Shown here piece after piece: positions 36,497-47,938 of a stretch of DNA of 64,000 nt; within the stretch, counting starts at the first letter, position 1; each line of letters starts with the position of its first letter. A program made the translations under genes and the position numbers. This DNA is from Paramecium tetraurelia. Lineage: Eukaryota > Ciliophora > Oligohymenophorea > Peniculida > Parameciidae. The stretch lies in assembly GCF_000165425.1 (NCBI RefSeq), contig NW_001799288.1, positions 647,067 through 711,066 of the forward strand, read 5' to 3'. Below the pieces are notes generated by a model. It did not search any database. It was not told where the DNA came from and saw only the letters and a program-made list of their open reading frames with translations.

Positions 36497-39400
36497 ATGT
36501 AAGCCTAAACTTTACCCAATATTACTACCAAATCACCATAATCCAAACTCAAAACCCTTGATTCAATGTTAAATGCTCAAATAAAAATCAGATAACCAAA
36601 AGACATTGCCTTCAAGACTTTACCAAATAATAAAACCAACATTTCATTTCTGAGGAATGAAAAATTCTAAACTCGTTAAGATGTAAAATGGCATATATTT
36701 TTCAGCAATACTATAGTTCACCCTTATTAACAAAATCTTAGATAACAGAAGTTGAGGCATAAAACAGATAGAGTAGAAATGATTTCTATTCTTAAATGCT
36801 CAGCGATAATCCCTATAAATACAATGAATACAGTGAGATTGATCAAGAATATAACAGAAGTATGAATCCATATTGAACCATTAGAAATTTCAGATATCAA
36901 TGTCAATTTATTGGATATGAGAAATAAAGATAAGATTAAAGAATTCCTATAGGAATCTGCTTCTTTTTCTAATCATCTCTCTACTCATACTTAAAGATTG
37001 AAAAAAGTAAATGTGCTCACTCAAAGACAAGATGTTATCAAATTGGCTTAATGGCTTGATTATTAGATGTAACAGGTGGTCTCTAATAAGAAAATGATGA
37101 AATAGCAATAACTAAGAGAAATTGAGAAGATATTTAACCTCAGTTTAAAAGAGTTGGTGAGAGAAATATCATTAGATTGCGTTGAAAAAAGGTATAATAT
37201 CATAATTAGGTAGTGTACTATTAGAGAAAATATGGAATCAATATGTTAACTACAATACATTTCTACTTAAATCATTAGATGATGAGAAGAACAATCAAGA
37301 AAATGAATATTTACAGCAACTCAAATCAGTATTATTAATATTTTATGAAAATAGTTGCATTAAACATATTAAAATTCTGTGAAATTTTTAGAGGATAAAC
37401 TAAAATAAATAGATGATGAATTTAATTCATTAAGCACTAAATTTGAAAGAAAGAAGTTTAAACTTAAAAATATTAAAGATAACTTCTTTAGCATTTAAGA
37501 ATAAAAGAAAGAAATTGAACAAGAAGTTGAGTATCTTAAGAATTAGAGAAGAGATCTGTTAGAGATTAAAGAAGCACTCTAGAATTAAGTTGAGAATTTG
37601 ACTCAAGAAAATGAAAGATTATAAACAGCCATCTATTAGAAATCCTAAGAGTTGAGAACAGCCAAAACAAAACGTTACTCTCAGATATCTATTGATAGTT
37701 GTTTTAGTGAATAAAATCACAAAGGGACAACCATGGAAGATTTCTCTGAAATGATGTCAATCAAAAAAGAAAAGTATACTTAGACATTTGATCATGATAA
37801 AATAAAAATATCAACTGCTAATCAAACTGATATCAAATTCATTTTTCATCAAGGCACTCAAACAGGTTTGCATAATGAGGATGATTATTACTAACCACAT
37901 GTCTCCGAAAATAATGATTAAATGAAAAGATTATTAGATTAAAAGTATGACTTAGAAGAAAAACTGAAGTTATCCAATAACATAATATCAGAATTACAAA
38001 GGGCTAAACAACATCTAATGAGGGAACAAGAAATCAATTCTCATAAACTGTCCTCATAAGTAATCAATCATATTACATATAGGAAATATCTCTATCAGCT
38101 CTCTAAAAAGAAATAGAAAGACTTTAATCCGAACTATAATCATTATTACAAAGCAGACAATAAAAAAAGAGGATTATTGTCTCCCTTGAAGAAAATAATG
38201 GAGAGTAAATGTCATTAGGACCAGTCAGAGAATAATAAAGGACTCCTTAAAACACACTGGAAAAATTAGTAGATAAGAATAATCTGAATAATACTCAGAA
38301 ATCAAAATAATAAAATTAACTATAATACTAGGATAACACTGTAAAAAATGGAAAAAATGATAAGGCTGAAAGAACCTAGGGATAAAACAGTAATTTTACA
38401 AGCAATAATGCAAGTTAAACAAATTCATAAAATTAGACACCTTTAAACAAAGAATTATCTAATAATACAGCTTCTAAATTATAGACATCCAACTCAAATA
38501 ATTAATAATAATAAGGCAAAGCAACACTCCATTAGAAGAAACCTTCAGATAATTCAAAATCTACTTCTCATAATGTTAACTCAAATTAAAAATAAACAAA
38601 AGTTTAAAATAATAAAAAGCCAAACGGTGAATAAATTAACAATTAGTCCAGCGGTCAATAAAATAATTAAATTAATTAAGGAGTCTAAAAATTAAGTAAT
38701 TAGTATGCATAATTATATTAGGATACGATACAAATTAAATAGGATAAGTAGAGTCATCGAATAAAGAATAGGATCAACTTAATTCATCTCAAATCAGAAA
38801 TACATTATTAAATTTAAATGAAGTGAACAACGATGATGACTAATTTGGAGAAAATCAAATTGATTAAAATAACTAAAATGAATAAGTATTTAAGAGATCT
38901 AGCACAAAGAAATTATCATATAAATTTAATAGTTCACAACCAAATTCTTAAAATAATTCAATTTATGTTAATCAACGTAATTTTACAGAATATTTTAGTT
39001 TAAAGAAAAGGATCTTATCTGACACCTCCTGCTCCTGAGACAAAAACTATTAGAGATAAGGAATAACAGTTAAAAGAAACTGCTCTAGAATTTATTAAAT
39101 AATTTGTTTAAACAATCAAGTATATCTATTTTCTATTTAGTTTATAACATCCAGAGAATATTGAATAAACAATGCAACTTTAAAATGTTTTTAAATTGAT
39201 AACTCAATTTTACAAGGAACGACTAGAAAGAAAGCAACCCATCTATGTTATATGTTATGAATTCTATATGAATACTTTTGGATTGAAATAAATAGCTGAG
39301 AATAAGTTAACTATGCTGTGTTAGGCAGTGATCTTTTACAGAAGCATTCCAAGAGTTAGACTATTTTCTAGGTTTCTATAAATTTAGGATCCCATCAATG

Positions 39401-40154
39401 ATGAAGATTTGGATTTCTATTTCTCAACTCTATAACATCTAGATGTGCAATAGAAATCAGAAAATCTCATCTCTTGCACTCAAAATTATGAAGGCGTTCT
39501 GATTTTATACGATAAAGCTTTGGATCAATTAGCATCCTTAGATGAACATCTAATGGAAATATAATAAAAATTTAAATCTTAGATCTAAATTCTTAATGGA
39601 AATAGGCATATAGATTTAGATTTATTTTTTATGGAATCATTACAACAATTTTAATTGATGAAAAAAATCCATTAGGATAACTTTAAGGAATTATTCTAAG
39701 CAGTTGATATTAATGATGATGATACAATAAGTGTGGAGGAATTTACTATTTTATTTAACCTAATAGAAGAAGGGTAAAAGGATTAGCAAATGTTTATATA
39801 AAAGTTTATTGAAACTTGTGGTAATTCAGATGGTCTATCTTTCTATTAATTTGGCATGTATTGTATGTCAAACTAATTATTTCAAAAAGATAAATAAGAT
39901 GCATTTCTATAATACAACAATGAATAATTCAAAATATTATAAACTAAATGGAACGAGTAGAGAAAATAACTTACACAGAGATTAAAAGAAAATCTAGTTT
40001 TTACAGAATATTATTAGAATTTAGTAAGAAAACTAGATGATGTAAATATTCTTTATCTAATATATAGTCACTTAAAAATAACCATCCCTATTCTTGGTTG
40101 TTATGGAGAATATTAGAGGAACAATGCAAAAGACTTACTGCTTAAAGTAAATGA
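36497..40154 (+). CDS. large coiled-coil protein with EF-hand region
   Basis: About 1,145 residues, ATG 36497-36499, TGA 40152-40154. Introns: 36683-36705, 36860-36884, 37192-37213, 37329-37354, 38060-38082, 38696-38721, 38967-38988, probably 39120-39140, and 40042-40067. The first half is long coiled coil (for example KKEIEQEVEYLKNQRRDLLE). A Q/N/S-rich disordered middle follows. The C-terminal third is compact and helical and contains an EF-hand loop (LFQAVDINDDDTISVEEFTI, all oxygen ligands present), with a degenerate partner DGLSFYQFGMYC. It ends HPYSWLLWRILEEQCKRL. The domain order suggests a calcium-sensing scaffold at the cortex or cilium. No named family is recognised. The 21-nt intron is in-frame and could be retained. 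Confidence 0.78.
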
Positions 40155-40729
40155 TGGGATTTCTAAATTACTTGAACCCTTTATATGTTTCAATAATAAT
40201 ATATACTTTGTTTTATTAATGTTTATAAATACAAAACTTAAAGTTACTTGGACTTATTAAGATGCTTCGAAATGCTCAAGTGTAATTATTGGTTACTTTA
40301 GGACTCAAATTAAGAAGAAATGAGGATGTAATTGTATTTTTAGGTCTATTAATTAAGTACTACCTGAATTAATAATTACATAAATATAGTATAAGAACAG
40401 GTTTATAAATATAAGAATTTATTCATATATCTACGGTCCAGGGATCTAATGCGTCTTCATTTACAGAGTGTATTCGAAATCGGGGCTGTCTATCAATTTA
40501 ATTAAGTTTTGGTCTGCAATATTTTTACAAATAAGTTCTTCTTAATTCGTTGAAATCAGAATTATCTGAAGAATCACAATAAATAGAATTATTTTAGGAT
40601 TTTTTGTTAATGATCAATGGTTTTTATAATTTAGGTTCATCAGTTGATTATGTTCGAATGTTAATTGTTTTCATAATGAAAATAGGTGGTTACAAACGCA
40701 TTGATGTATTAACAGATGAGCTTTCGTGA
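40151..40729 (+). CDS. doubtful ORF overlapping the end of the EF-hand gene
   Basis: A 192-codon TGA-free frame from ATG 40151 to TGA 40727-40729. Its start overlaps the TGA of the preceding gene (ATGA). The sequence is partly protein-like (for example KSELSEESQQIELFQDFLLM and LGLKLRRNEDVIVFLGLLIK) but begins with hydrophobic text, and codons such as CGG GGC are unusual here. No motif is recognised. It may be the remnant of a longer gene or chance. Stop-overlapping starts are not normal for a ciliate. Confidence 0.3.
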
Positions 40730-42107
40730 ACAATTATATTTTTGGTTTTCTTTTGATACAACTTATTCAGGTTAAGGGGTATTTTTATTTATTTTTAAAG
40801 GCTTTAAGTAAAAGTTAAATCTGGAGTTTTCCTCCCAAAAGGATTGGTATTACAAGTCTGATAGTTTCTTCTTAAAGGCTCTCTTAAAGGGAATTTTTTG
40901 TATCTTAACAATGAGTCCAAAGGGCGATCGATAGAAAACATATGAATAATAATAATAATAAAATCAAAAATATAATTACTACTTATTTTTAGAGCAGAAC
41001 TGAATTTTTTTATTTATGATTGCTACTTAAGGTGCATTTCAACGTTATTTTGTTGATAAAGATTTGTAAAACCTTAAATATATAATAAAGATTTTTCACT
41101 ATTTTTTGTTATGGTAGTTTTTATATGTTTGATATTTACATTCCTTTTTTCCGATCATTAGAAATACAATTGACCAGATAAACATCAATTAGAATATAGC
41201 ATTATATATCTAGTCTTTAAACTTATCGAAAGATAATAGATCATTTTGAATAATTTATTTGAATTTAATATCAGGTATTTAGGAGGGTTTGGCTTATTTA
41301 TTTACAAATTCAATGATTATTATTATTAAATAACCATCTTTTTTGAGATATCATATAAATGTGATCCTATTTTTTAAAATAGTTTAAAATAATCTTTAAT
41401 ATAGCCTTTACCTCAAACATTTTATTATAGAACTCTAATGCTTTATTCATTTTAATTGATTGAGTGTTTAATTAAAGAATTTATATCATGTTTTCTAATG
41501 ATTTTTATGAATTTTATTTTATCCATAAAACTTGATTTTAACTGACAAACATTAATTGATAAAATTCAAATCTTTCATGAGAAATACAAAATTTAAAATT
41601 ATTTTCGATTGAATTAAAAATTATCAATTACAATCATTAGTAATTATTATCGAGTTGAATTTTATTAATTAAGTTATTCGTAAATTCTGAACGTTTCAAG
41701 TTTTAATAAAAAAATAAGCTAACTCATTTTTTATTTTCAAAAGTATAATATTCAGAATAGCAATGCAATAATTTTAATCCTTCTTGGGGATTTTTTAACT
41801 TCAACATAAGTTGTGTAACAATTATTTAAGAATAATTTTAGATTTTTGAATTAAAAAATGGATTAACTGGTATAATTAAATGGATCATTAACATTTTTAT
41901 ATATTTGAGATTAGGTTAAAGTATTTAAGATTTATAAAATAGTTTTCTTCTTTTTGTAGAGGTGCAATTATAAACCTTTTGGTGTATAGTTAGATAAAGG
42001 AAAAGATCTTCTATTGGCTCTTTTAGGATTTATGCATTAGAAACCTGCTGAGCAGAGATTTAATAAGTATTGAAATTGAATAATAGATAAAAAGGAATTA
42101 AGGAGAA
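40730..42107. other. intergenic with a stray exon-like piece
   Basis: Mostly AT-rich with no TGA-free frame of note. At 41963-42073 there is a short coding-like piece (CNYKPFGVQLDKGKDLLLAL, ending NKY before TGA) preceded by an acceptor-like tttttgtag. No matching upstream exons within normal intron distance were found, so it may be a relic. Confidence 0.45.
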
Positions 42108-42940
42108 ATGACAAAATTATGTTATATAAAATATTAATGTAATTTAATTTTTTTTTTTTTCCAGCGCCTAAGCCTTAATACAATTAAGGGTCCTTTGGAA
42201 CTAATTTGATATTCATCAAAAGCAAAGATAGAAAAGTTCCTTGCTACATGATGAAAGGCAGTTCTAAAATTTGGATAATATATTTTCACGGAAATTCTCA
42301 AGATTTGTATATAGATTGATTAAAAGAATAGATATGGAGCATCTTAATTTATGTAATAATTAAAAGATGCCTCTGAAAAAGAATTCAATATATTAGCAAT
42401 AGAATATCCTGACTATGGCCTATATAAAGATGCAGAGCCTACTGAAGAAAATATTTAGTAAGATGCACTTGCTGCTTACGACTATATCGAGAACACATAA
42501 GAGAATGCAGAGATTTATTTAATGGGAAGGTAGAATTATTGGAAATAATTAGGTCAATGGGTACAGGTCCAGCTTGCTATTTGGCTAATCTCAATAAAGG
42601 AAAAGGTTTAATATTAATATCAGCATACGCTTCATTCAGCAAAATTGCACATGAATATGCGGGTATTTTTGGAGCACTAGTTAAAGATAGATTTTAGAAT
42701 GTGAATTATGCAAAAAACATAACAATTCCTACTCTCTTAATTCATGGCCTAGCTGACGATATCATTAAGTATACTTAAACAATCGAAATATATGATAAGT
42801 ATAATTTATGGTAGACTAGTTTGCGCTCGATTGTTAAGCCAATATATCTGAATCAGGACATGACTCATACTAAATACGATATGATCAAAGACATAAGTGA
42901 ACCATTAGAAGATTTCTTTAATTTAGTAACAAATAAATGA
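42108..42940 (+). CDS. alpha/beta hydrolase, ABHD17-like
   Basis: About 252 residues, ATG 42108-42110, TGA 42938-42940, introns 42139-42164, 42307-42331 and 42540-42562. The core reads WIIYFHGNSQDLYGASQF with the oxyanion HGN motif, LAIEYPDYGLYKDAEPTEEN, YLMGRSMGTGPACYLA with the nucleophile elbow G-R-S-M-G split by the last intron, TIPTLLIHGLADDII with the acid Asp, and DMTHTKYD with the probable catalytic His. ABHD17 enzymes are depalmitoylases of membrane proteins. The animal N-terminal cysteine cluster is missing here; only one Cys (MTKLCYIKY) is near the N terminus, so membrane attachment is uncertain. Substrate unknown. Confidence 0.85.
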
Positions 42941-42962
42941 TCTAATATTATAATTTTATTTT

Positions 42963-43668
42963 ATGAGTTTGAAAAGGTAGGATGGCAGGAATCTCTAATA
43001 AATGAGAAATATCGAGTTTAAACTTGCCATTGATCTCTCTGTTGACGGATCTTGCTTATATAAATAAGGACTCACTGAGGTCATTTGTTTAGTCTAGGGA
43101 CCAAGAGCTGTAAATTATGATTTTATATCAGAAAACATAATCAGAATTGTTGCTAATTGAATATTCTGTTTCACCATTCAGCAACATAGAATCGAAGAGG
43201 AGTTCTAAATTTGATAAGGATTACTCAATGTTTGCTGAAAACCTTAAAGAATCCTTTGAAAATCTGATCATCTTGGATGAAAATGGGAAATCAGAAATCT
43301 CAATATCAGTTTGTGTCATCTAAAATGATGGAAGTTCTAAAAGTGCTGTTTTCAATGCAATCACTTTGGCATTATTGGATGCTGGTGTTTCCATGAAGGA
43401 CTTTCTAGTCTCAGTCACAGTAGGTCTAGACCAGGGCAATTTAATCGTAGATCTGACGTAAGAAGAAAGTAAAACAGCTCAAGGGGAACTTACTATATCA
43501 TATTAATCGAGAAAATAGAAAATTGACTTCTATGAATTAAAAACATTAAAATTATAATAGTAGGAGATGGATTAATTAAGTAAACTAGCTGTATCCAAAG
43601 CAGATGAAATCTATCAGTGGATGAAGGAAGAAATTTATTAAATCAAACAAAAATAGATAGATTAATGA
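42963..43668 (+). CDS. EXOSC4: exosome core subunit RRP41 (EXOSC4)
   Basis: About 227 residues, ATG 42963-42965, TGA 43666-43668, one intron 43110-43131. RNase PH-like fold: KRQDGRNLQQMRNIEFKLAI, VDGSCLYKQGLTEVICLVQG, then SVCVIQNDGSSKSAVFNAIT and LALLDAGVSMKDFLVSVTVG, in the order seen in RRP41. The D-G-R near the start, G-L-T-E-V-x-C-x-V-x-G-P-R and the L-L-D-A-G-V/I-P/S-M-x-D block are diagnostic of the subunit. RRP41 pairs with RRP45 in the hexameric ring of the RNA exosome. Catalytic residues of bacterial RNase PH are not conserved, as in other eukaryotes. Only 22 bases separate it from the hydrolase gene. Confidence 0.88.
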
Positions 43669-43704
43669 ATAATTGTGTATTTGATATAATTAAATATAAT
43701 TATT

Positions 43705-44175
43705 ATGCAATAAGCAATCCCCAGTTTAACTCCTGAAATCAAGCAAAGACTTGAAGAATAGGGATTTTAACCATTCCAATATAGACCATTACCTGGTTAT
43801 GCAAATCCCCATACTCTCTCATGTACAAACCTCATTTTTAATAAGATTGGCTGACAAATGCTGGCCTTGGTGTTCTTTGTCTAATTGGAAGACATTATGC
43901 TTCCTAATAATAATCAATCAGAATTTTATGGTCTACAGCTGCTGTAGCAATTCCTCTTTATGCCATAGGCACCAATGCAAAATTAGACGGCTTAAGATAA
44001 AATAATTTTTACAGGTTTTATAAATCATACATTTCTTAGAAAAACTTTAGAAGATAGACTTGAATTACATCCATTGACTAGAAGAGCTTGGGAGAGAGCT
44101 ATAGAAACTAATAAAGGATATTAAGATTAATTAAGGGAATAAATAGCTACTTTAGAGGCTGAATTGAGAAAATGA
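43705..44175 (+). CDS. small membrane protein with C-terminal helix, unknown
   Basis: About 140 residues, ATG 43705-43707, TGA 44173-44175, introns 43823-43845 and 44025-44049. It starts MQQAIPSLTPEIKQRLEEQG, then has one or two hydrophobic segments (LTNAGLGVLCLIGRHY and ILWSTAAVAIPLYAIGTNA) and a charged helical tail (RRAWERAIETNKGYQDQLRE). The layout suggests a mitochondrial or ER membrane protein of small size, but I recognise no family. The open frame on the plus strand at 43751-44005 is the unspliced shadow. Confidence 0.7.
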
Positions 44176-44626
44176 TAAATCAAAGCAAATAAAATATTAT
44201 TATTAATAATAATATCTATAAAATTTAAATTCACATCAACAAATATTGAAATTCCTTCATTAAATTTAAGCATCTCCTTTATATTAAATAATTTACTACC
44301 CTTAATTATATAATATCAATTATCCAACTTGTAAATTTAATTTAATTATAAACACACTAATGGACCATTAAACTAAATAAAGTTCATATTAGTCCTTATA
44401 TATAGTTCTATTTAAATTATTATTACTTATTCATATTCAATTTTCATTGATTTAATTAATTGATTCAATTTCACTTTAAGTATGTCAAGATAGCAATAGA
44501 ATCCAAGCTTTCTACAAGGTTATGTAACTTCAAAATTGAATTCTCATTTTATCTGATTAAATTCAATATAGAGCTTTAATTTGATATAAAATAATATTAA
44601 CCATAAAAACTGAGAAAAATCCTTAA

Positions 44627-45126
44627 ATGTTCTAAACAATACACAAGCTGCTGCCAAATTTATACCACAATCATGAGTACATTCCCGCAAAAATAGAAAT
44701 TGATAAATTGACATAGTTGGAAACAGTATTTGACAATCTAATGACTAGTGTATGAAGGAATTAAAAATTATTCAAACAAATTAAGAAATATATGCCAAAT
44801 AAATTATACGCCGATAATCAATAGAAAGATATAAGTAAAAAAAACGATTTGGAAATGCGTTTAAGATATATTAGATACGTAAAGTTATTGCGGAGAGGAG
44901 ATTAAGAATAAATGGGTAATTTTTAACTTAAAGTGAATCTGAGAAGGTTTTGTTAGCTAGGAATATTCTGGGAAAAAACAATGTTCAAATAAAAAACAAT
45001 AATGTGAAAATCAAAATTTCGAATGAAAGGCGGAAGGAAAACCTTATAAAATTTATTGATAAATTAATGCCTAATTAAATTTTATAGAAAATATAGAATA
45101 AATAAAGAATATTCAAAATTAAATGA
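44627..45126 (+). CDS. CCT-motif (CONSTANS/TOC1-type) basic protein
   Basis: From ATG 44627 to TGA 45124-45126 with one intron 44726-44748. The frame reads HKLLPNLYHNHEYIPAKIEI, then a basic region RQSIERYKQKKRFGNAFKI and YQIRKVIAERRLRINGQFLT. This matches the spacing of the CCT motif of plant CONSTANS-like and ZIM/GATA-type proteins (R-x-x-x-L/I-x-R-Y/F-x-x-K-R then I-R-K-x-x-A-x-x-R-x-R-x-x-G-x-F). CCT motifs bind DNA with NF-Y or act as nuclear localisation modules in plants; ciliates also carry CCT proteins. The start is uncertain: ATG 44480 opens MSRQQQNPSFLQGY in another frame with no acceptable intron to join it. Confidence 0.65.
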
Positions 45127-46190
45127 GTTTCTATTTTTTCATAACTAAAATTAACAAACTATAATCCTTAACTATATAAAATTTATACATATTAATTCCT
45201 TTTATCCATAAATTAAATTTAAAATAAGGCTAGTTAAATATTTCGTATTTTAAAGCCTTTAATGCAATAACAAATTGAAATTAAATATCTCAAAATTAAA
45301 ATTCAATTGCACTTAATTATCGTCATTAAAAGATGATCTTATTTAATGCTATAAATAACAGACCTTGTATTATTTAGACAAATCACTCTATGATTTCGGG
45401 AGTAAATGTTAATCAATTAAGCACTTTGAATAAATTACTAAATATTATGAAAATATTCTCAAAGTTACAGATATTATTAAAGTTATAGAAATTGATTAAT
45501 ATTAAAGTGAATAATGTGGATATTACAATTACTTAAACAAGCTCTATTGTATTAATAATAATAAGTTATAGGTAAGGTTATATATTTTTATAATTAGGGA
45601 TTTTTATTATGAATATATTAGAAAAGTACTTTTTTTAAAGCTATTAAATAATTAATTAAAAAACTTAATTTTTATATTAAGATTAATTGTTGCAATCATA
45701 AGACTCATTTAATCCAATAATATGGCACAATTAATTGTTTCTTAAATCTTATACACATCAAATATTCAGATTAAATGATGTGAAAAATGTTTATCTAAAA
45801 ATACGAAAATGCAGTGTTGAGTGTTTCAAAAAATTAAATTGCTAATATTAAAATCTTATACAATTATGATGAATTTTAATATTATTATATTTAATTTCCA
45901 AACTATTTATTTTTGTGTGTTGTATGTTTGATACATTTTTATTTTAAGACCTGGATTCAAAACATTATAAAGCTAAACCTCATTAATAATTTCAAACATC
46001 TTAGAAAACAAAAAAAAATCACGAGATTAGCATTCCAAAAATAATAGAAATCCTTGTATTCTAAATGATTGATTTGCATTAGGAAAGGACCATTACTTAA
46101 AGTATCGACATTATTAAGTTTTATTATAAAGACTTGAAGAGTATTCTAATCAACTTGAATTATTATTACATTTTATTAGAAGTTAACTGA
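45127..46190. other. intergenic, AT-rich, no gene seen
   Basis: Over 1 kb with TGA in every frame at short intervals and simple AT runs. Nothing is recognised on either strand. Confidence 0.55.
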
Positions 46191-46769
46191 TAATTATTAA
46201 TTATATTTATCCTATCTAGATAATATTTTCATCTATATATTAAAGGATTATTCCTTGAATTTAATCCAAAACTTCCTCAAAGCACATAATAGTTGATTAT
46301 TTTAATTTTTAAAGAAGTTTAGATTGAAGTATAATTCTGTAGTTTTAATAGGGCTAATTTAAAAATAGTATAATAGAGTTTTACAAAAATAGAATCAAAA
46401 GAAATAATAATTGTTTGTTTGCAATTTAGAAAATTTCAAAGAGATGAATAAACTTTGAATACATCAGTCTTAAGATAAAATCGTGGAGTTTATGTTAATT
46501 CTAAAATAGGAAATGATATTAAAGGAAAGAATGAAAAGTTAAGTTCATTAAAAACAGGTTGCTGTAATGAATAAAATTAACATATATTTCCAAATCTTAT
46601 TTTTTCTTCTTTAACTTAATTATGTAGTATCCTTCTTTTCTAATTTCTAGTTTTTAATATGCATCATTCATATTTTATATTATGCTTCAATATGAATAAA
46701 AATATTTTTTTTCAATAGTAATCATTTTAGCCTTTGAGTTATTATAAGATTATTAATGTTGTAAATTGA
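46191..46769 (+). other. TGA-free, protein-like frame without a start
   Basis: A 192-codon open frame bounded by TGA 46188-46190 and TGA 46767-46769. Parts look coded: GLFLEFNPKLPQSTQQLIIL, EVQIEVQFCSFNRANLKIVQ and NRGVYVNSKIGNDIKGKNEK. There is no ATG in the first two thirds and no clear acceptor at its left end. The last part is hydrophobic. It could be an internal exon of a gene whose other exons are missing, or a decayed gene near the gap. Confidence 0.35.
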
Positions 46770-47176
46770 TATTCTATTATTGATTAGAAAGTTCCAGTAA
46801 ATAAAAATTTTAAGTTTTTTTAAAAAATAAAGAGTGTAATTGAAGTTGAAAATGTTTCATAAAGACTTTTGATATTTAATTATCATTTTTAAATTCTTAA
46901 TGACCAGAAAATTGAAGTCATATTTTATAATCCAATCAATAAATATTATTGTAAATTCTACCTACAGCTAATTAATATTTTATATAAAATACTTGGAAAA
47001 GCATAGGATTTAAAAATCTATTATTCCAATTTCCTTCATTTGTTCTTTAAAAATCAAAAATTTGAGATATTTTAATAATTAAAATTAATTTGTTCTGAGC
47101 TAAATATTTCGTATTCCAAAATGCCCATTTAAAGACTTATTTTGCAAATTTAGAATAAAAGGAGATATCATTTATA

Positions 47177-47326
47177 NNNNNNNNNNNNNNNNNNNNNNNN
47201 NNNNNNNNNNNNNNNNNNNNNNNNNNNNNNNNNNNNNNNNNNNNNNNNNNNNNNNNNNNNNNNNNNNNNNNNNNNNNNNNNNNNNNNNNNNNNNNNNNNN
47301 NNNNNNNNNNNNNNNNNNNNNNNNNN
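47177..47326. other. assembly gap, 150 N
   Basis: A run of N, so the true length and content are unknown. It lies in a gene-poor stretch between the CCT-motif gene and the cysteine-repeat gene. Confidence 0.99.
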
Positions 47327-47938
47327 AATAATAAAGGCCTCCTTTATCCCATATTCTTTTATAGCCTAATTAAGAAATATTTGCATAATTTCCTTACCTG
47401 TCAACAGTTACTGATGTTTAATTAATTTCTAGAATTTAGAAATTATATGATTTAAAATTTTCATTGAAACAAAGATATTTAGTTTGACAAAATTAAATTG
47501 TAATTCCTTAGCGTAGGATTAAGAAACTCCTCATTTGATTGGTGTGGAAGAGCAACCTGAATAACATAAAGAGAGTATGAGAAATCTTAATATTAAATAT
47601 CGATTTCTCAATTTAAATTAAATAGTAAATAAAAATCGGTTATAGTTATTATTATCACAAATTTTCTTAATCGACAAAAAATATTTATATATATATCAAA
47701 AGATCAGTTTTATAGGACAGCTATTATTTGTTGAATTTTTATCATAAGAAGGATGAATTTCAAATAAAAAATTAATTAAATATCATAGCTCTAATTCATT
47801 AGAAATATATACTAATTAAAAGATTGTAAGATATAAAATGTATTAATTTTATTGCTAAGACTTTTCTAAGACTTTTCTAAAACTTTTTATTTTAAGAGTA
47901 TATATGTTAATTTTAAATATAAAATACTATTGTTCATT
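47327..47938. other. intergenic after the gap
   Basis: AT-rich sequence with no coding frame. It contains a small direct repeat (aagacttttctaagacttttcta at about 47857-47879). Nothing else is seen. Confidence 0.5.

Noticed and set aside
41858-42073. A separate small gene before the hydrolase
   Set aside because: A coding-like last exon (41963-42073) exists, but the putative first exon from ATG 41858 can only be joined through introns longer than any other in the window, so it is reported as a stray piece only.
47857-47879. Short direct repeat (aagacttttcta twice)
   Set aside because: Too short and simple to be a mobile-element end or array; most likely slippage.
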